This document shows, piece after piece, positions 1 through 11,000 of a stretch of DNA of 64,000 bases (its first letter is position 1; every line of letters starts with the position of its first letter). Both the position numbers and the translations under genes were made by a program. A model generated the notes under the pieces. The model was not told the DNA's origin and searched no databases. It saw nothing but the letters and a program-made list of their open reading frames with translations. This DNA is from Fischerella sp. CENA71 (GTDB lineage: Bacteria > Cyanobacteriota > Cyanobacteriia > Cyanobacteriales > Nostocaceae): assembly GCA_024239075.1 (NCBI GenBank), contig JANBVI010000044.1:121251-185250 (forward strand). Direction: 5' to 3'.

Positions 1-532
1 AATATTTGGCATCTTCTGGTAGTAATATCGTAAATTGTTTGCGTCCGATAATTTGAAAAAAAATATTGTTAGTCAATAGACAATCAAAATGTAATGGTGT
101 AATACTATTAGATGAACCTAAGAAAAACTGACAATAACGCCACCACTTGTACCAGTACCATTTTGGTAAATAATCAAACGGAAATGGTTGAACATCTTCT
201 ATTAAAGAAGGTATTAAGCTAAATAAAGGTAAGTCATGACAATATGGCGGTAGAGGATTATTTTGAGGGTCTGTTTGATAAGTTTCTATTAGTTCTATAT
301 AACTTGTCATTGTCAAACGACATATATCAATTTTCTTATTACTAAATTTCTTGGCGTAAATATTTAGTGCGGGGGATAAATTTTTGAAAGAATTTAATGA
401 CCATTTATCAAAGCCACGCCAATTAGAAATTAATCCAGAGATTATGACTGGTTTAGCTAATTCAACATAATTTTTATGAAATTCATCACTTGATAGTTTA
501 TATCTTCTGTCTATTTCTGATGAAATGATCAT
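1..532 (-). CDS. JmjC/cupin-8-like oxygenase, 3' end outside window
   Basis: An open frame runs from an ATG at 532-530 to the left edge without a stop; 177 residues are visible. The sequence has the look of the cupin_8/JmjC family: an N-terminal stretch with KPVIISGLISNW (about residues 27-38) and the metal-ligand motif HFD at about 148-150 inside TPLHFD, followed by a FFQIIGRKQF segment typical of the jelly-roll core. Family members are Fe(II)/2-oxoglutarate hydroxylases; the second metal His would lie beyond the window. AAGGA stands about 9 bases before the ATG and overlaps the end of the preceding condensation-domain gene (11 bases between stop and start), so it is probably the next gene of the NRPS operon and a candidate tailoring hydroxylase. 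The substrate cannot be told. Confidence 0.75.
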   Translation of the reverse strand, partial: MIISSEIDRRYKLSSDEFHKNYVELAKPVIISGLISNWRGFDKWSLNSFKNLSPALNIYAKKFSNKKIDICRLTMTSYIELIETYQTDPQNNPLPPYCHDLPLFSLIPSLIEDVQPFPFDYLPKWYWYKWWRYCQFFLGSSNSITPLHFDCLLTNNIFFQIIGRKQFTILLPEDAKY

Positions 533-543
533 ACTTTATTTCC

Positions 544-1947
544 TTAAAATATTGAAGCGAGTTGCCAGTTAAATGATGCTTCTTTTTCTAAAGTTGTTGA
601 TATTTGCTGTTGGTGTGGTGTTGAGAATGATAAGTCTTTGATTTGAAGATTATGATTAGTTATTATTGCCTGTAGCAAGATTTCAAAATCAGTTAGGATT
701 CCGGTAATTGTAGTAATATCAAATCTATAATTGTCATAGGAAATTGCTACTATAATTTCTGATTCTGGATAAATAACTAAATTTAAAGGGTAGTTATTTC
801 TGTAATAAATTCCAGTTGCTTCAAATGCTATATTACCTGTCCAATTTTCTGCAAATTCACTAACTGGAAAGTTTTCAACTACAACAATAGTTTCAAACAA
901 TGGTAAATTTCGTGGTATTTCACTCCAACCTTGAATTTGTGTCAGTGGAGTGTATTCATGCTGACGCGTTTCTACTAATTGAATCTGAAAATCTTGTAAC
1001 CATGACAACAAATATTGCTCTGGATTTATTTTGACGTTGATTGGTAAAGTATTTATAAATACACCAACCATTGATTCTACTTCTGCTAAATCTACTGGTC
1101 TTCCCGTTACAGTACATCCATAGATTATATTATGGCGACAAGTATATCGACTCAGGAGAATAGACCAAATTCCATTAACTAATGTGGCAAGAGTAAAATG
1201 ATTTTGCGTAGCAAAAGATAGTAGTGATTTTGTAATTTCTTTTGAGAGTTTAATTCTCTCTTCATCATACCTTTCTTTCTGCTTATGTGATTGGTTATTT
1301 TCTAGGTAAGTTAGAGGAGTTGATGCTTTTATTCCTTGTAGCTCTTGTCGCCAAAAGCTTTCAGTCTTAGCTATATTTTGTTGCTGTAACCAGTCGATAT
1401 AATTTCTAAAAGGACGGGCTGGCAGTAATTTTATTTCTTTGGATTCACAAAGTGTAGTGTAAATTTTTAAACATTCCTCTAATATTATTGGGCCAGACCA
1501 TCCATCGATGATGATATGGTGATTACTCCAAATAAATTCATAGCGATCGCCAGCAAGACGAATCAAAGTTAAACGCATTAAACATGGTTGCGAAAAATCA
1601 AAACATAATTGGCGATCGCTCTCGAGAAATGATTTTAATTGCTCTTGTTGTTTTGCTGGTTCGATATCACGCCAATCATATTGATTCAAGCTAATTTTTA
1701 CTTTTTTATAGACAACTTGTAACGGGTTATCAATGTCTTCCCAATAAAATCCTGTACGTAATATTGTATGTCTATCTACTACTTGTTGCCATGCTTGTTC
1801 AAAAGCCTCTATATTTGGATGACCATGTAAAGTTAAGGTGTGGTGAAAGAAGTATAATGCTGATTCACTCGCATACAAACAGTGAAATAGCATACCCTTT
1901 TGGACTGGTGTAAGTTCATATATATCTTCGACATTTTCTGTTTTCAT
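544..1947 (-). CDS. Stand-alone NRPS condensation domain protein
   Basis: A 467-residue protein consisting of one condensation domain. It opens with VEDIYELTPVQKGMLFHCL, the usual start of a C domain and of acceptor docking (COM) helices, and carries an intact HHxxxDG motif (HHIIIDGWS, about residues 143-151). It ends shortly after the C domain, with no adenylation or carrier domain. Its closest look-alike in the window is the first C domain of the 12352-17007 protein, which also follows an epimerase-terminated protein, so a D-acceptor/L-donor (DCL-like) type is likely. Its ATG overlaps the TGA of the upstream PKS gene by four bases (ATGA), implying translational coupling. Probable role: form the peptide bond between the T-E terminus of the PKS module and the next, off-window, carrier. 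Confidence in the domain is high; the role is inferred. Confidence 0.9.
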   Translation of the reverse strand: MKTENVEDIYELTPVQKGMLFHCLYASESALYFFHHTLTLHGHPNIEAFEQAWQQVVDRHTILRTGFYWEDIDNPLQVVYKKVKISLNQYDWRDIEPAKQQEQLKSFLESDRQLCFDFSQPCLMRLTLIRLAGDRYEFIWSNHHIIIDGWSGPIILEECLKIYTTLCESKEIKLLPARPFRNYIDWLQQQNIAKTESFWRQELQGIKASTPLTYLENNQSHKQKERYDEERIKLSKEITKSLLSFATQNHFTLATLVNGIWSILLSRYTCRHNIIYGCTVTGRPVDLAEVESMVGVFINTLPINVKINPEQYLLSWLQDFQIQLVETRQHEYTPLTQIQGWSEIPRNLPLFETIVVVENFPVSEFAENWTGNIAFEATGIYYRNNYPLNLVIYPESEIIVAISYDNYRFDITTITGILTDFEILLQAIITNHNLQIKDLSFSTPHQQQISTTLEKEASFNWQLASIF

Positions 1948-4900
1948 TGTGCTTGTTTACCACCTAGTTGGTTAATTTTTGCCAGAAATTTATCTAAGTC
2001 TTGTTGGTTCAAGTTAGCTCTAGGAAAGTCGGAAGGTGTATATTTTTCTGCTGACAAAGACTGACAATGAGCAATTATGCTTCGTATAACTTCAATATAA
2101 CTTGCTGCTAAAGTTTCAATTGTTTCTCGCCGATGAACTGCTGTATTGTAAATCCAATTAAGTTGCAGTTGTTTTTGAACAATAATTCCGTTTATTTCCA
2201 GTAAGTAAAATCGATTTTTATTTGTACTTTGACTGAGTTTTATAGACTGATCAGTGTAATTAAATAAAGATGACTGTGATATTACAGGGTCAAAATTACC
2301 TAAATAGTTAAAATTGACTTGAGGTTGAGGGCAAGATTTTAACTTTGAATTTATTTCTGGATTATTGCTGATATAGCGCAGTATATCGTATCCAATACCT
2401 TTATTTGGAATTTTACGTAAATACTCTTTGACTGCGATTAATGCATTTCCTAGATCACAAGCTTCTGTGATATCTAAAATTACTGGAAAGCAAGTTGTAA
2501 ATAAACCAACTGTACGAGAGAAAGATATGTCTTTGGAATTTTTGAAAACTATATCTCGACCATTATCTTCAACATCTACCCATAGTTGCTGCTCTCCCGT
2601 CCACTTTGCAAAAGTTTGGATTAAAGCTGTTAGTAGAATATAGATTATTTCGGTATTATAAGCTTTGTTAACATTTTTTATTAAGGCTTGAGTTGCTGTT
2701 TTATCTAGAGAGACTGATACTATGTCACTATTCGCTACTATATTTTCATTTGCAGAATAGTCAACAGGTAGACTATGGAAAGGTATTTGGGATTTTGCTA
2801 ACCAGTAGTCCTGCTCATGCACCATTTCGGAAGTTTGAGCATACTCTTGAATAGACTGTGTCCACTGCTGGAAAGAAGCGGTTTGATCAGATAATTGTAT
2901 TGCTTCAGATTGACTGAGTTGTTGGTAGACTGTTTGCAAATCTTCTAACAAAATCTGCCAGGAAACAGCATCTACTAAAAGATGGTGAATGGTAATTAGT
3001 AGGTAGTTGTTTTGCTGCGATCGCAATTCAATAAAAGCAACATTTACCAGTAAACCTTCACTGAGGTTAGACTTGCTTTGTATTCCTACAACTGTAGATT
3101 CAAAAGCATGTTGTTGTTCATTTTCTGAAAGTGCAGACAAATTCACATGCTCATATACCATTATATCATTAGTATGAACTTCTATTTGCTGCCATTTAGA
3201 TTCTTTTTGAAGAAAACGCAAACGAAAAACATCATGATGTTCAATTACATATCTGACAGCTTCTTGTAAGATTTTGGGATTGCAGGTTTGTTGTATTTCC
3301 AGTAGTAAAGATTGGTTAAATGAATCTATGTTTGACTGATTTTGAGTTAATAATCGATGCTGAACAGGTGTGAGGTAAACTTCTCCAAGTTTCAAACTAT
3401 TTTTATTTGTTTCAATTACACCTATGGCTGTCACTAATTCAGCAATATTTGGGTGCATAAACATTTGCTGAGAAGTTAATTTCATGCCTAATGTGTTAGC
3501 CTTGGCAACAATTTGAATTGCAAGAATTGAATCTCCTGCCAATTCAAAAAAATTGTCATGAATACCAATTTTTTCAATACCTAGAAATTGTTGCCAAATG
3601 TCAGCTAGAGTCTGTTCAAATTTGTTACGAGGCGCAACATAAGCATTTGCTAAGTTTGGACGTGGATGGCTGGATTTTGAAATATTTGTTTTTGATGTCT
3701 GTGATATTAATGCTAATTCTTTTTCGAGATAATTGAAAGAATTATTATGCTCAATTACTGTTTGAAAGTCTTGCGTTGACACAATAACATGAGGTAAGCT
3801 ACTGAACAAAATGCGATTAAAAGCTTCGGCACCTTCTTGAGATAATATTCCTTTTTTGAGTTCCTGTTCACGTTGGAGCTTTAATTGTTCAGGTAGCTCT
3901 GTCTCTACTGCCATTCCTACATCTTGCCAAGAACCCCAATTTATTGCCACTGTATATTGGTCAGATTTAGAAGTACAATAATCTGCATAAACATCCAAAA
4001 ATGCATTAGCGGCACAATAATCTACCTGTCCAAATTCACTCAAAATAGAACTTTGAGATGAACAAAGTACTAAGAAATCTAAATTAATATTTTTTGATTT
4101 TAAAATTTCTTTTAATACTAATGTTCCTTGGATTTTTGGTGCAAATACACTATTTGCTATATCCTCTGTTTTTAGTTGAATTATACCACCGCCAGCAATC
4201 CCTGCTGCATGGATAACACCATTGATTTGACCAAATTTTTCTAAAGCTTCAGTAACAACTATCTGCATTTCTTCGTAGCTGGCAACATCGGCACTTTTAA
4301 CCTCAACTTCTGATCCTAACTCTGTAAATTCAAGTATTTTGTTGATTTTGCGACTAACCGAATCTTTACTATCATGTGCTTCTAACCATTGTTTCCAGTG
4401 CGATCGCTCAGGTAATCCCTTTCTACCAATTAAAATTAACTTAGCTTGTACTGTCTTTACTAAATGTTCTGCTAGGACCAAACCTATACCACCAAGTCCA
4501 CCAGTAATTAAGTAAACTCCTCCTTTTTTTAACTTAGTTTTACCTAAAATATCTTTATCTAAACGGATAGGTTCAAAGCTTTGAACCCAGCGATGATGTC
4601 CACGATAAGCAAGTATATTTTCAGTTTGCTGTGTTTTCAGTTCCGTAATCAGATAATCTATCAATTTCTCTGTTGATGGAATATTTGTACTAGGGATGAC
4701 TACATCAATCAGACAGGAATTAACATTTGGATATTCTTTGGGAATTATTTTACAAGGTCCCAATATCGTTGCTTTCTCTGGACATAACTTTTCATCACCG
4801 ATAACATTATGCACATTATTAGTGACAACTCTCAGTTTCAGAAAATCGCTGATATTTCGTTTTCCAAAAGCCTGGATACAATAAAGTAAACTCCAAAAAC

Positions 4901-7900
4901 CGAGATTTTGGCACTTTTCAAAACTTTGTGCTAATCCATCACAAGTTAAAGTATCATTTGGTGTAATGCTCCAAAAATGAGCAATAGCATTTGGAATTAA
5001 ACTCTGTTTGTGGAGTTCTTGCAGCAAAGTATCATAGTCATTTTTTTGCTGAGGGTTAATAGTATATGTATATTTGTGCAGTTGAGTAAATTTCTCTGCA
5101 ACTCTAACTGTAATAATATATTGACTCTGCTGTGCTAGTCGTTTTGCAACTGCATCTCCCACACCATAATCATCTACAAAAACTAACCAACGGCTGTTTT
5201 TCTCAGTTACAAATTCTTTTTGTTGGAAGAACTCAAGAGGTGTAGATTGTTTCCAGATTGGGATATAAAACCAATCAGCAATATTTGGTTTTTTCCCTAA
5301 TGATTCTTGGGATATCGTTGATAATGAAGTTTCAGAGTTAGCCTCAATCCAATAACGCTGACGCTCAAAAGGATAGGTTGGTAAACTCACATGTCTGCGT
5401 TGCTCATGAGCATAAAAGCCTGTCCAGTTAATTTGCAATCCTGTGAGCCAAAGCCGAGAAAGAGTATTGAGCAAAAATGCCACATCAGAAACTTGTTCCT
5501 GGGGATGTCGCAGCGAAGTCAGCGCCAGAATCTGTGAAAGCAACTGCCGTTTTACTAGGGTAGTTAATGTTCGTCCCGGGCCAACTTCCAAAAATATTCG
5601 CTCCGGCTGTTGTAACAGTTCGGCGATTCCCTCGTTAAACAATACAGGTTGGCGTAGATGTCTAGCCCAGTAATCAGCGTCAGTCGCCTGCTCTGCTGTC
5701 ATCCAAGTTCCAGTGAGGTTAGATATAAAAGGTATTTGAGGTGGTTTTAGGTTAATTTCTCTAACATGCCGTACAAATGGCTCTAAAATCGACTCCATCA
5801 TCTGGGAATGAAAAGCATGAGATGTATGCAGTCGCCGACAATCCACACCTTGCTCAATTAAACGATTTTGTAATGCTTCTATCGCATTCGTAGCACCAGA
5901 AACCACACAAAGCGACGGAGCATTGCTTGCTGCTAAAGAAAGTTCTGAACCCAACATTGGTTGTATTTCTTGAGCAGAAATAGAAACAGAAAGCATCGAT
6001 CCAGATTCAGTTTGTTGCATTAGTCGTCCACGAATTACGACTAAATTCAACGCTTCTTCTAAAGAAAAAACACCCGAAATACAAGCAGCTACATACTCGC
6101 CAATGCTGTGACCAATCATTGCTTGTGGATGCACACCCCATGCCATCCAAAGTTTAGCCAGAGCATATTCAATCACAAATAATGCAGGTTGCGTTAAGAA
6201 AGTTTGTTGAAGTTCTGTTTGTGTAGTTTTTAAATTTGAGGGATAAAGTATCTGTTTGAGGTCTAAGTTTAAATGTGGTTTTAGTAATTTACAGCAATCA
6301 TCAATTTGTTGCCGAAAAATCAGTTCTGTTTCATATAATTCCCGCCCCATGTTTACATACTGCGCTCCCTGTCCGGGAAACATAAATATGAAGGGATGGT
6401 TACGAGTTTCGGAAAAATTACTCCAAACTCCTTGTTTATCTGGATCTGTGAGTGTTGTTATAGCGTCTTCAGTATTTCGACATAGCAACACTCGACGATA
6501 GTTAAAATTTCGCCGACCAACTTGCAAAGTATAAGCAACATCAGCCAGGTTAATATCAGAATGCTGTACTAAATAATTCGCAAGATTATTTGTAGCAGAT
6601 TCCAAAGCCGTTGGAGTTTTTGCAGAAATAAATAATAACTGCCAAGGGCGCGATTGTAGAGACGCGCCATGACACGTCTCTAGAACGGTCGCTTCTTCTA
6701 AAATTACATGGGCATTAGTACCGCCAATACCAAAAGAACTAACTCCTGCACGTCTAGGATGTTTGTCTGTTTTCCATTCAGAAAGTTTATTATTAACATA
6801 AAATGGGCTGTTGGCAAAATCAATCTGAGGATTTGGCTGCTCAAAATGCAGACTGGGAGGAATTTGTTTATATTTTAGAGCTAAGACTGTTTTAATTAAA
6901 CCTGCAACACCAGCAGCTGCATCTAAATGCCCAATATTTGTTTTTAGAGAACCAATTGCACAGAAGTTTTTCTTTTTTGTACTTCTTTGAAATGCCTGTA
7001 TCAACGCAGCAATTTCAATCGGATCTCCTAAACAAGTTCCGGTTCCATGAGCTTCAATATAAGTTATTGTTTCTGCGTCTACCTCTGCAACAACTTGAGC
7101 AGTTTTAATAACTTTTGCTTGACTTTCGATGCGGGGAGCTGTGTAGCTAACTTTGTTTGATCCGTCATTATTAATAGCAGAACCTTTAATCACAGCATGG
7201 ATAACATCTCTATCATTTAAGGTATCTTCTAATCTTTTCAAAACAACAATTCCGACACCTTCTCCAGTCACAGTCCCCTGTGCTTTAGCATCAAAGGCAC
7301 GACAATGTCCATCAGGAGAATTAATACCTCCTTCGTTATAAATATAGCCAGATTTTCTGAAGGCGCTAATAGAAACACCGCCAACTAAAGCCATATCACA
7401 TTCACCGTTTAGCAAACTTTGGCAAGCTAAATGTACGGCTACTAATGAGGTTGAGCAAGCTGTTTGAACTGTATAGCTAGGGCCTGTTAAATTAAGTTTG
7501 TAAGAAGTACGTGTAGCTAGGTAATCTTTATCCCCAGCAATTGTTATTTGACGTTCGTCTGTAGAGTTTCTAATATTTTGATTTAAATAAATGTTTAGTA
7601 AATAACCGCTTAAGCTAGAACCAGCAAAAACACCTATAGAACCATTGTATGTTTCAGAGTTATACCCTGCGTTTTCTAAAGCTTCCCAAGCACATTCTAA
7701 AAAAATTCGGTGTTGGGGATCAGTCATTTCTGCATCTCTAGGATTAAAACCAAAAAAAGCAGCATCAAACAATTCTGCATCTTCTATAACAGCATTAGCT
7801 TTAACATAATTGGGTTGACTGATAAGTTTTGCATCTATTCCTGATGCTAATAATTCTTCATCACTAAAAAAAGATATTGATTCTATACTATTTTGTAGAT

Positions 7901-8006
7901 TATGCCAAAACTCATCAATATTTTTAGCTCCTGGAAATCTTCCTGCTAACCCAATAATTGCTATTTCTGAGCCGTTGGTTAAATATGGTTTTTTTGGAAT
8001 ATTCAT
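1944..8006 (-). CDS. Hybrid PKS module KS-AT-KR-T with C-terminal epimerase-type domain
   Basis: A 2020-residue type I PKS module. Domains: ketosynthase (about 14-440) with active-site Cys184 in TACSTS and the downstream EAHGTGT and NIGHLDAAAG histidines; acyltransferase (about 545-860) with Ser634 in GHSIGEY and HAFHS, the malonyl-CoA-type signature; ketoreductase (about 1155-1420) with GGLGGIG and a VDYCAAN tyrosine; no DH or ER. The carrier (Ser1493 in AGDSI) is of the NRPS type found before epimerases, not a classical PKS ACP. It is followed by an epimerisation-like domain: HHLLVDAVSW at 1674, an E4-like VEDNGRD, RTVGLFTT, IPNKGIGYD and FNYLG. The C-terminus has TPSDF and a short helix, like a donor COM domain. 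It lies 13 bases after the preceding NRPS gene. A PKS module ending in an E domain is unusual, because a ketide has no alpha-amino carbon to epimerise. Confidence 0.92.
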   Translation of the reverse strand: MNIPKKPYLTNGSEIAIIGLAGRFPGAKNIDEFWHNLQNSIESISFFSDEELLASGIDAKLISQPNYVKANAVIEDAELFDAAFFGFNPRDAEMTDPQHRIFLECAWEALENAGYNSETYNGSIGVFAGSSLSGYLLNIYLNQNIRNSTDERQITIAGDKDYLATRTSYKLNLTGPSYTVQTACSTSLVAVHLACQSLLNGECDMALVGGVSISAFRKSGYIYNEGGINSPDGHCRAFDAKAQGTVTGEGVGIVVLKRLEDTLNDRDVIHAVIKGSAINNDGSNKVSYTAPRIESQAKVIKTAQVVAEVDAETITYIEAHGTGTCLGDPIEIAALIQAFQRSTKKKNFCAIGSLKTNIGHLDAAAGVAGLIKTVLALKYKQIPPSLHFEQPNPQIDFANSPFYVNNKLSEWKTDKHPRRAGVSSFGIGGTNAHVILEEATVLETCHGASLQSRPWQLLFISAKTPTALESATNNLANYLVQHSDINLADVAYTLQVGRRNFNYRRVLLCRNTEDAITTLTDPDKQGVWSNFSETRNHPFIFMFPGQGAQYVNMGRELYETELIFRQQIDDCCKLLKPHLNLDLKQILYPSNLKTTQTELQQTFLTQPALFVIEYALAKLWMAWGVHPQAMIGHSIGEYVAACISGVFSLEEALNLVVIRGRLMQQTESGSMLSVSISAQEIQPMLGSELSLAASNAPSLCVVSGATNAIEALQNRLIEQGVDCRRLHTSHAFHSQMMESILEPFVRHVREINLKPPQIPFISNLTGTWMTAEQATDADYWARHLRQPVLFNEGIAELLQQPERIFLEVGPGRTLTTLVKRQLLSQILALTSLRHPQEQVSDVAFLLNTLSRLWLTGLQINWTGFYAHEQRRHVSLPTYPFERQRYWIEANSETSLSTISQESLGKKPNIADWFYIPIWKQSTPLEFFQQKEFVTEKNSRWLVFVDDYGVGDAVAKRLAQQSQYIITVRVAEKFTQLHKYTYTINPQQKNDYDTLLQELHKQSLIPNAIAHFWSITPNDTLTCDGLAQSFEKCQNLGFWSLLYCIQAFGKRNISDFLKLRVVTNNVHNVIGDEKLCPEKATILGPCKIIPKEYPNVNSCLIDVVIPSTNIPSTEKLIDYLITELKTQQTENILAYRGHHRWVQSFEPIRLDKDILGKTKLKKGGVYLITGGLGGIGLVLAEHLVKTVQAKLILIGRKGLPERSHWKQWLEAHDSKDSVSRKINKILEFTELGSEVEVKSADVASYEEMQIVVTEALEKFGQINGVIHAAGIAGGGIIQLKTEDIANSVFAPKIQGTLVLKEILKSKNINLDFLVLCSSQSSILSEFGQVDYCAANAFLDVYADYCTSKSDQYTVAINWGSWQDVGMAVETELPEQLKLQREQELKKGILSQEGAEAFNRILFSSLPHVIVSTQDFQTVIEHNNSFNYLEKELALISQTSKTNISKSSHPRPNLANAYVAPRNKFEQTLADIWQQFLGIEKIGIHDNFFELAGDSILAIQIVAKANTLGMKLTSQQMFMHPNIAELVTAIGVIETNKNSLKLGEVYLTPVQHRLLTQNQSNIDSFNQSLLLEIQQTCNPKILQEAVRYVIEHHDVFRLRFLQKESKWQQIEVHTNDIMVYEHVNLSALSENEQQHAFESTVVGIQSKSNLSEGLLVNVAFIELRSQQNNYLLITIHHLLVDAVSWQILLEDLQTVYQQLSQSEAIQLSDQTASFQQWTQSIQEYAQTSEMVHEQDYWLAKSQIPFHSLPVDYSANENIVANSDIVSVSLDKTATQALIKNVNKAYNTEIIYILLTALIQTFAKWTGEQQLWVDVEDNGRDIVFKNSKDISFSRTVGLFTTCFPVILDITEACDLGNALIAVKEYLRKIPNKGIGYDILRYISNNPEINSKLKSCPQPQVNFNYLGNFDPVISQSSLFNYTDQSIKLSQSTNKNRFYLLEINGIIVQKQLQLNWIYNTAVHRRETIETLAASYIEVIRSIIAHCQSLSAEKYTPSDFPRANLNQQDLDKFLAKINQLGGKQAQ

Positions 8007-8019
8007 TATTTATTAATCC

Positions 8020-11000
8020 TTAATTATTTTCAACTGATTTCATTTTTTGGAGACGTTTTTTCTGTTGCACTTTACCAGCTGAAATTTTCTCTGTTGGAAT
8101 ATCGTTTTCCTGTAAAGAAGCTGTTTGATTTTGATATTGACTTAAATACTCTGCCAAATCATAAATCGTAGGATATCTAAATAAATCAAGAGTCGATAAT
8201 TCCACTTTTAATATTTTCTGCAATTGGCTGTGAACTGTAACTAAAAGTAATGAATGACCGCCAATTTCAAAGAAATTATCATGAATACCTATCTTTTCTA
8301 GATTCAAAGCTTTTTGCCAAACTGAAGCTATTGTTTTTTCTAACTCAGTTTGTGGTACTAGATAAGCAACTTCTAAATCTGGACGCAGAGCATCTGGTTT
8401 CGGCAATGCTCGACGATCTACCTTGCCATTAGATGTTAAAGGTAACGCTTCTAATATCATAAATGCTGTTGGTAGTATATAGTCAAGCAATTTATTTTGC
8501 AAGAAGCGTCGTAGTTCAGGAATTGTTAATGTTTTGTTTGGATAGAGAGTTATGTAAGCTATTAAATTTTGATTTCCAGGTTGATCTTCCCGAACAATAA
8601 CTACACTTGCAGATACTGATGGATGTTGATTGATAACTGCTTCAATTTCTCCTAATTCAACACGGAAACCTCGGATTTTGATTTGATTATCAATTCTACC
8701 GATATACTCAATATCTCCACTTGGTAGAAAGCGAGCTAAATCACCTGTTTTGTAAAGGCGATCGCCTTCTTGTTTACTAAAGGGATTGGGAATAAATTTA
8801 ACGGCTGTTAATTCTGCTTTGTTTAAATAACCTCTAGCTAATCCAATCCCACCGATGTGCAATTCACCCACTACACCTGTTGGTACTGGTTGTAAATATT
8901 GGTCTAGAATGTATGACTGAGTATTAGCAATTGGTCTACCAATAGGTATAGAACCTGAATCATGCTTCCCAATTGGTACTTGATAAACACAACAGCCTAC
9001 TACTGTTTCTGTTGGACCGTATTCGTTGACTAATATCGTATCTGGAGCTACATCTTGCCAGAAGATGATACTTTCAGCTAATAAATTTTCGCCACCAATA
9101 ATAAACTCTCTAGTTTTATTAGCGATCTCTTCTTTGGATAACTGTTGCTTCAACAAATCTAAGTGAGCGGGGGTAATTTTCACTAAACTTAAATTAGAGC
9201 TTTTCTTTAAAGCTTGAGAAAGGGTTTCAATACCTTGTTCTTCTGATAGTAATTCTACTGTGCGACCAACTAATAAAGGTGAAAAAAGACTAGTGATTGT
9301 TAAATCAAAACCCAAAGGAGAGTGAACTAAAGTTCCAACTCCTTGTTCTACTGCATATCTTTGGGTACACCAATTTAGGTAGTTAACTAATCCTTGATGG
9401 GGAATTAACGTTCCTTTGGGTTGACCAGTGGAACCAGAGGTGTAAATAACGTAGGCTAAATTTAAGGTGGTTGTCGTAGTAATTAAATTCTCATTTTTTT
9501 GTTGATTGATAATTTCCCAATCACTATCTATACAAATAACTTGAATTTGATTTGTAGAAAAATCCGTCATTAAATGCTGTTGCGTCACCAGCACAGACAT
9601 TTGAGAGTCATTTAGTATAAAGCTTTTTCTTGCTAAGGGGTAGTTAGGCTCAATCGGTACATAAGCACCACCTGCTTTTAAGATACCTAAAAGTGCAATT
9701 AACATTAAAGGTGTACGTTCAACACAAATTCCTACCAATACTTCTGGTTTGACACCTAATTTTTGTAGGTAGTGAGCTAGGTGGTTTGCACGAGTATTTA
9801 ATTCTTGGTAGGTTAGTTGCTGATTTTGATAAATCACAGCAATGTTATCTGGAGTGCGATCGCACTGTTCTTCAAACCAATGATGGATGCATTTGTGCTG
9901 TAGCTCTTCTGTTTTAGTATTATTGGATGCAATTAATAATTTTTCTCGCTCTTCTTCACTGAAGATATCCAACCGTGCGATCGCTAAAGAAGGGTTATTA
10001 ATAACGCTATTTAACAAACTTTTCCATTGACTTGCCAAACGTTGAATATCTTCTTTACAGAAAAGTTTAGCATCATAGTGAAATCCTACTTTAATTAGAT
10101 CATTTTGTGTATGGATACAAGAAAGTTTAATTTTAAATCTATCAAAGCAGACATAATGTTGATAAATGTTAAATACTACTTCATTGTCATCATAATTATT
10201 AACTAGTTTTTCAAAATCAAAACAGAATGGTAAAAATAGTTCTTCTTCGTCACTTGCATTTGTTTTTTTTAATAAATTCCAATTAAAACTGTCTTGCCAT
10301 TCCAGCATCTCATCTGTTAACTTATTAACCTGCACTAAAGTTTCAGTGAATGTATGATTTGCCTGCATTTCATAAACAAACGGTAAATATTTAGCAAATA
10401 AACCTAGTGCTGTTTTTAATTCTTCATAGTTGCGACCATCACAGCCTACACCGAAAATTAAATTTGATTGTCCAGTCAGACGCCAAAATAAGATTTGCCA
10501 GCAAGTAAGAAAAAATCTATCTATCGAAATTTGATATTGTTGGACAATTTCTTCAATCTTAGTCAGTAAATCTCTGGAAATTACTAATTTAATAACTTCA
10601 GGTTCAAATTCTGATTTCTGAAAGAAAGAATCCTCAAAAGGAAGCTTTAATTTGTCCAGTACCGAAAAATCTATTTGTTGCCAGTAACTTGTTCTTATTG
10701 TAGTCTCTTCTGTCTCAAGTAATTCATTTTGCCACGTAGCAACATCAGCATATTGTAGTGGTTCTTCATCTAGTTCTATATTTTGCAAACATGCACTATA
10801 ATACTGACTAATTTCATAAATAAGATTATTTAAGGTTTTAAAATCAGCACAAAGTGATGGTAGATTTACAAATAAAATGTATTTTTTTGAAAAAATATTT
10901 ATCAATTCAAATTTTAATTCTTGACCGATAGACTGTTGCTTAAATTTGTTAAATAAAACTTTTACCTCTTCCTCTTGAGAATATTTATTTCCTAAAATAT

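Noticed and set aside
1944-3350. C-terminal domain of the PKS as an ordinary condensation domain
   Set aside because: Motifs VDAVSW, VEDNGRD, RTVGLFTT and NYLG are those of the E subfamily, closely parallel to the E domain of the FAAL protein.
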